Origin: Nibrella saemangeumensis
Lineage (GTDB): Bacteria; Bacteroidota; Bacteroidia; Cytophagales; Spirosomataceae
Length of the DNA: 64,000 nucleotides
Reading direction: 5' to 3'
Assembly: GCF_039541915.1 (NCBI RefSeq)
Contig: NZ_BAABHD010000003.1
Span: 124,001-188,000, forward strand
Position 1 is the first letter of the stretch; each line of letters begins with the position of its first letter. The position numbers and the translations under genes were made by a program. Below, piece after piece: positions 59,970 to 64,000 of this stretch. The notes beneath the pieces are model-generated. The model searched no databases, was not told the origin of the DNA, and worked only from the letters and a program-made list of their open reading frames with translations.

Positions 59970-60841
59970 ATGAAAAAGATCCTCTTATTAACCGACTTTA
60001 GCGAAGCCTCCAGGAAAGCTATTCACTTCGCCCAGGCTATGTTCAGTGATGTTGCCGCGGAATTCCAGTTGCTGCATACCTATTTCGTTGATACCGACGG
60101 TCCCTATGGTGCCGCCCTTTTCTTTCAGGAAGCGGAGAAAAAAGCCCGGCGGGATCTGAACCGGCTGCTGGCGGAAGTAACAACCCAGCCGGTACCCGAT
60201 TATCATAAATACACAACGCGCACCTACCCAGGCACCACGGTCGGCACGGTCGAGTGGATACTGACACAGGAACACTTCGACTATGTGGTACTGGGTGCCA
60301 CCGGTGAAGGCAACAACGAGCTGTTCGGCAGCGTAGCCACCGGCATTATTCGTACCGCAAAAACCAATGTGCTGGTTGTGCCGGCAACCGCTTCCATCCG
60401 GCCCCTTCAACAGGTAGTTCTGGCTACCGATTACCAGTCGGTCAACCACCTGCATTCGCTGCGGCCGCTCAAGGATCTGCTGACGGTGAAAAGCGCTGGC
60501 CTGACCTTGCTGACCATCAAAGGACCGGAACCTGCCGAACCCCTCTCCCTGGATGAAAGCCGGCCATTTGCCAGTTACTTCGATACGGTTAATACAGATA
60601 CCTACTTTATCCGCCACGATGAGGTGGAGAAAGGTATTGATGAGTATCTGGTCACCCATTCCGTTGACTGCTGGTTACGGTGCCGCACCACCGCAGTCTG
60701 CTCGACATCCTGACCGGCCGGAGTGTTACACGGAAACTGGCCTGCAAGCCCCGTGTGCCCTTGCTGACGATGTACGATCCCGAAGTACTCGCCATTGAAT
60801 TTGAGGACCAGAACGTGTATATGGCAGGCCGTCCCGACTAG
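59970..60841 (+). pseudogene. Tandem-domain universal stress protein, copy 3 (frameshifted)
   Basis: The intact reading ends early at 60713 (247 residues, tail CWLRCRTTAVCSTS). Comparison with copy 1 shows why: where copy 1 has GTTGATCTGCTGGTT, this gene has GTTGACTGCTGGTT, one base short at about 60668. From CTG at 60671 the original frame continues for 57 codons (LVTVPHHRSLLDIL and so on, ending AGRPD) to TAG at 60839-60841. The product would lose the last 57 residues and its second Usp domain's end. A recent deletion or a sequencing error could explain it; the rest of the gene is well preserved. Confidence 0.8.
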
Positions 60842-60939
60842 GCAACATTGGCGGCTTTTTAGCCGCTGCGAATAGCATTAATGGGCAACCCGGACTCCTG
60901 AGCCGTACCTGCCGGGCCAATGAAGTTGAGAGTTTCAGG

Positions 60940-62610
60940 TCATTGTGGACTGCTCGCGAACAACTTGAGCGCTTCGTCATCCTTGTTCCGGACGATATGC
61001 TCCCGGAGCTGCGCTTTCAACGTAGCGGTGATTTTTTCGTAGCCTTTCTGACCGTACAGATTCTTCATATTATGCGGGTCTTTCTGGATGTCGTATAACT
61101 CCCAGAAGTTGTCCGGTCCGTAGAAACGGGCAATGGTATACCGGTCCGTGCGCAGGCCAAAATGAGGGGCTACCCGATGCGGTTCCGGATATTCATAATA
61201 GTGGTAATACGCCTGGTCCAGCCAGTTGGCTTTTTTACCCGTCAATACCGGCAGGAACGATTTTCCCTGCAAGGTCTGAGGTATAGCCGTACCGGTCATG
61301 CTTAATATGGTTGGTGCCCAGTCTACATTCGATACCACATTCCGCACCTGCGTGCCAGGCTTGATAACACCCGGATAGCGAATGACAAACGGCGTTTTCA
61401 GTGACTCTTCATAAATCCACCGCTTATCGAACCAGCCGTGCTCGCCCAGGTAAAAACCCTGGTCGGAGGTGTAAATAACCACCGTGTTCTTGGCCAATCC
61501 GGTTTTATCTAAGTAATTAAGCAGCTTACCGATGTTGCGGTCCAGCGAATTCGCCGTAGCCAAATAATCCCGCATATACCGCTGGTACTTCCACTCCACC
61601 AGGGCTTTTCCGCTCAGCTTCTTCTCGTCGAACTCCCGGGTGATGCGATTATAGTAGCTGGAAAAAGCTTTTTTCTGCTCGGGCGTGAGTCGGCGGTAGG
61701 TTCCGTTCCGAACAAAATTCTCCAGTTGCTTATCAAGTGCCGGTGTCATTTCCTGATTGCGAAAATAGGCCTGGTGTAACTCGGCTTTTTCCTGGGCAAC
61801 CTTAGCTTCATCGAGGTCATAATCCACATGAATTTTAAGGTCTTCCTTCAACCGCATCGTCTTGTCGATGGTCATGTCCTGCTTCTGGGCGGCCAGCCGA
61901 CCCTCGTAATTGTCGTAAAACGTAGGTGGCAGGGGAAAGGTAACGTTATCGTAACCGCCTAAATCCTCAATGGCGGGTAACCACTCCCGGTGTGTGGCCT
62001 TATGCCCAACCACCAGAAAGAATGGTTTGTCTGGGTCCCGCTTATCCAGCCACTCGGTCGAAAGCTGGGTCACCACATCCGTTACGTAGCCGTTATAGCG
62101 TTTGGTCTGGTTTTGCGTATTAACAAAATCCGAGTTGTAATAGCTGCCGTGGCCGGGTAGGATATTGAGGTAATCGAAACCGTGGGGCAGACTACCCAGG
62201 TGCATCTTACCGACCCAGGCTGTCTGGTAGCCGTTTTTCTGCAACTCTTCGGGAAAGACCGGCTGATTAACGTCGAATACCTTTTCGTTGAACTTATAGC
62301 CGTTGGTATGGCTGAATTTACCCGTCAGCAACGTCGCCCGGCTTGGTCCACAGATGGAGTTAGAGATGATGTTGTTGTACAGGATAGCCCCCTCCCGCGC
62401 AATGCGGTCGATGTTGGGGGTTTTGGCCAGCTTACTGCCGTAGGCGCTGATGGCCTGGGAGGTATGGTCGTCGGAAATAATGAAGATGATGTTGGGTCGG
62501 GGGGGTGGCGTCTGCTTTTCCGCTTCCGGCACAAACGCCGACGCGATGGACAATACCAAAGCCAGAATGACCGTTCCTTGGAGCCAGGCAGGCAGGGATG
62601 ACAACTTCAT
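60940..62610 (-). CDS. Sulfatase (arylsulfatase type, formylglycine motif)
   Basis: A 556-residue exported sulfatase. The leader (about 1-28) is followed by NIIFIISDDH with metal ligands D47-D48. The formylglycine motif CGPSR (C87 to R91) is of the C-x-P-S-R kind, which needs a modifying enzyme (FGE or anSME). The C-terminal domain has YTSDQGFYLGEHGWFDKRWI. Sulfatases of Bacteroidota remove sulfate from polysaccharides; the substrate cannot be stated. The gene stands alone. Confidence 0.9.
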   Translation of the reverse strand: MKLSSLPAWLQGTVILALVLSIASAFVPEAEKQTPPPRPNIIFIISDDHTSQAISAYGSKLAKTPNIDRIAREGAILYNNIISNSICGPSRATLLTGKFSHTNGYKFNEKVFDVNQPVFPEELQKNGYQTAWVGKMHLGSLPHGFDYLNILPGHGSYYNSDFVNTQNQTKRYNGYVTDVVTQLSTEWLDKRDPDKPFFLVVGHKATHREWLPAIEDLGGYDNVTFPLPPTFYDNYEGRLAAQKQDMTIDKTMRLKEDLKIHVDYDLDEAKVAQEKAELHQAYFRNQEMTPALDKQLENFVRNGTYRRLTPEQKKAFSSYYNRITREFDEKKLSGKALVEWKYQRYMRDYLATANSLDRNIGKLLNYLDKTGLAKNTVVIYTSDQGFYLGEHGWFDKRWIYEESLKTPFVIRYPGVIKPGTQVRNVVSNVDWAPTILSMTGTAIPQTLQGKSFLPVLTGKKANWLDQAYYHYYEYPEPHRVAPHFGLRTDRYTIARFYGPDNFWELYDIQKDPHNMKNLYGQKGYEKITATLKAQLREHIVRNKDDEALKLFASSPQ

Positions 62611-62781
62611 GATTGAGTAAGGGTTAAATTGACGTTGGGTGAACCGGCACGCTGGTCAGCTGAGCCATAAACGTTCTACACCAATACTAAAGCAAAATAC
62701 CGGTACTTGCTAACTACTCACGCAGCGAAATCCGGTATGGGCCAGCTCCGTATCCGAACTGGCTTTCATCCGGGCCGATGC

Positions 62782-62852
62782 AAAGAAAACCTTCCGGTTA
62801 GTAGCTGGTCACCGTTCAGGCGGCCATGCACTACGTCCGGAAGGTTTTCTTT
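62782..62852. repeat. 16-bp inverted repeat upstream of the sulfatase
   Basis: AAAGAAAACCTTCCGG (62782-62797) and CCGGAAGGTTTTCTTT (62837-62852) pair perfectly around 39 bases. It lies between two leftward genes, the small helical protein and the sulfatase, and may terminate the former. The rest of this gap (62611-62902) shows no other clear feature. Confidence 0.65.
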
Positions 62853-62902
62853 TGTGAGACTCCCAAAAACTGGGCTAAGGCAGAGGGTTGGCAGTAAGCT
62901 TT

Positions 62903-63247
62903 TTACCGGGATTGAGCCACCCGTGCCGATACATTGTCAAGGGTTTCGGCCAGGTTCCGTAGCCGGTCCGCCGTATTGCTGTCTGATGTTTCGCCCGCAG
63001 CCCGTTTGGTGAGCTTACTCAGGGAGTGGAGCGAGCCGGCAATTTGCGGGGCTCTTCCGCCTTTCAGGGCTTGTTTTAGTTCTTCCAGTTCGTACGCTAC
63101 ATTGTCGAGGGTCAGGTCGCCGGCACCAAGCGCCTTCACCCATTGGTCGATCAGGTCGTTGACCTGCGGCTGCATTGATTCAGCATCCTGCTCCAGACCC
63201 GTCAGGGTCTTATCCAGCAGTTGTTGGGCATTACCGTTGTTAACCAT
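62903..63247 (-). CDS. Small helical protein of unknown function
   Basis: From ATG 63245-63247 the protein has 114 residues; the upstream TTG start is unlikely. It is Ala/Leu/Asp-rich and almost wholly helical, with no TM helix or domain I recognise (QQLLDKTLTGLEQDAESMQPQVNDLI and LRNLAETLDNVSARV are the main helices). Heptad-like leucines suggest a coiled coil or bundle. It lies 61 bases before the sensor kinase in leftward order, so it could be in one operon with it. Confidence 0.55.
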   Translation of the reverse strand: MVNNGNAQQLLDKTLTGLEQDAESMQPQVNDLIDQWVKALGAGDLTLDNVAYELEELKQALKGGRAPQIAGSLHSLSKLTKRAAGETSDSNTADRLRNLAETLDNVSARVAQSR

Positions 63248-63308
63248 ATATGTTCGAAATTTGGTTCTCCTGTTAACCCCGCTGCCCAACCGCTTGTTAA
63301 CGGTCTTA

Positions 63309-64000
63309 CTATACGGCGCTTTCCAGCAGCGGTACCCTTACACAAAAACGCTCTCCGTCATCCTGCACATCCACGGGCTTTGGACTCAGGAAACTGTACA
63401 ACAGCTTCAGGTTGCTCAGCCCCAGACCGTTGGAGGCCTCTACCCGGCTACGTCGCTGAATTACATTCGCCACCCGCAAAAAACGATCATCGGCCGATAT
63501 CTGCACTGTCAGCGGATGCGCTGCATTGATGACGTTATGCTTGATCGCATTTTCGATCAGAATCTGCAGGGTTACGGGTACAATGGCCTTGTCGGCAATA
63601 TGGTCGGGTATATCAAATATAACCGAAAAGGCACCATCGAAACGTGTTTTCAATAAAAAAATATAATGTTGGATAAAATCCAGCTCGGTATCCAGCGGTA
63701 CCAGCTCTTTATCCTTATTTTGAAGCACATAGCGGTATACTTTGGATAATTGCCGTAAAAACTGCCGCGCCAGAGCCGGGTTCTCCTCGATCAGACCATC
63801 CAGCGACGACAGGCTGTTGAACAGAAAGTGTGGGTTCAGCTGATTCTTCAGGTTATCGTACTGCACCTGCGATTTTTCCTTCTCCAGCCGGGCCGCCCGG
63901 ACGGCATTTTCCCGCCAGCGATTCAGGAAATGATTGGCAATGAACCCGAGCGCTACCAGCAGATTAGCCAGGAAAGCCACAACGCCAATGGTTATGACAT
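63309..64000 (-). CDS. LytS-type sensor histidine kinase (partial, 5' end outside window)
   Basis: The reading is open to the window edge, so the N-terminus is missing. A TM helix (IGVVAFLANLLVALGF) is followed by the His_kinase domain: QVQYDNLKNQLNPHFLFNSLSSLDGLIEENP with the phosphoacceptor His, then an ATPase domain with LQILIENAIKHNV and GLGLSNLKLL. This is the LytS/YehU family, which works with LytTR response regulators. No regulator gene is visible in the window; it is expected further left of the gene's own order (beyond base 64000 is upstream). Confidence 0.88.
   Translation of the reverse strand, partial: VITIGVVAFLANLLVALGFIANHFLNRWRENAVRAARLEKEKSQVQYDNLKNQLNPHFLFNSLSSLDGLIEENPALARQFLRQLSKVYRYVLQNKDKELVPLDTELDFIQHYIFLLKTRFDGAFSVIFDIPDHIADKAIVPVTLQILIENAIKHNVINAAHPLTVQISADDRFLRVANVIQRRSRVEASNGLGLSNLKLLYSFLSPKPVDVQDDGERFCVRVPLLESAV

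Noticed and set aside
60714..60841. Separate small gene after the third universal stress gene
   Set aside because: The sequence continues the Usp domain in another frame and has no start codon of its own; it is the frameshifted tail.
62707..63012. 101-codon reading on the plus strand
   Set aside because: It overlaps the small leftward gene, has no domain, and contains half of an inverted repeat.
1..64000. CRISPR arrays, tRNA or rRNA genes
   Set aside because: No regularly spaced repeats and no tRNA-like cloverleaf were noticed in any intergenic gap; the regular repeats at 39902-40639 are coding.

Overview
The window looks like chromosome of a Bacteroidota species of the order Cytophagales, most like Spirosoma and its relatives. 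The reasons are: moderately high GC; promoters of the Bacteroidota -7 type (TAnnTTTG) and starts with little Shine-Dalgarno; a secreted protein with SprB-like repeats and a type IX secretion (T9SS) C-terminal domain; RND lipoprotein adaptors; and many long intergenic inverted repeats. The species call is inference; no rRNA or tRNA gene is present to test it.

Region by region. (1) 1-5.4 kb: the tail of purK, a FAH-family hydrolase, then an arsenic cluster: arsR, a 31-residue cysteine-rich micropeptide, arsN2, arsM, arsC and an arsO-like monooxygenase, with an ArsR-type palindrome before arsR and another before the micropeptide. No arsenite efflux gene is present. (2) 4.6-11.2 kb: an AraC regulator divergent from a TolC-RND-adaptor efflux operon. 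(3) 11.3-26.4 kb: housekeeping and membrane genes (recO, fasciclin lipoprotein, cupin, lptB, recJ, guaB, phosphoesterase, mazG, MFS transporter, a DUF1361-dgkA-membrane protein-regulator operon, a GreA-like protein, a cysteine desulfurase). (4) 26.5-35.0 kb: a cox operon, coxM-S-L-G-D-E-F-I, whose large subunit carries the VAYRCSFR loop of form I (Mo-Cu) aerobic CO dehydrogenase. The CoxF-like protein ends in a YHS metal-binding domain. (5) 35.1-36.8 kb: an AT-richer patch with a possible defence gene and a PIN/HTH toxin-antitoxin pair. (6) 36.9-40.8 kb: an alpha/beta hydrolase split by one in-frame TGA, and a T9SS secreted protein with three nearly identical 264-bp repeats. (7) 41.4-49.7 kb: a two-component system followed by an adaptor-RND-NodT efflux operon, then a candidate short transcript. 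(8) 49.9-56.2 kb: single genes (EamA transporter, MBL hydrolase, Crp-like regulator, DinB, GAF, DUF1206, DUF3500). (9) 56.3-64 kb: an alpha-glucan phosphorylase-like protein without the usual PLP lysine, three universal stress proteins (the third frameshifted), a sulfatase, a small helical protein and a LytS-type kinase cut by the window end.

How the genes work together. The arsenic cluster would reduce arsenate (ArsC), methylate arsenite (ArsM), modify organoarsenicals (ArsN2, ArsO) and perhaps buffer As(III) or metal with the micropeptide. The cox operon encodes a CO-oxidising enzyme with its membrane-anchoring and active-site maturation proteins, which would give the cell energy from trace CO. 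The stress proteins and glucan phosphorylase fit a starvation programme, but that link is inference. The main candidates for something undescribed are the cysteine micropeptide with its own operator and terminator (1513-1710) and the CoxF-YHS fusion.
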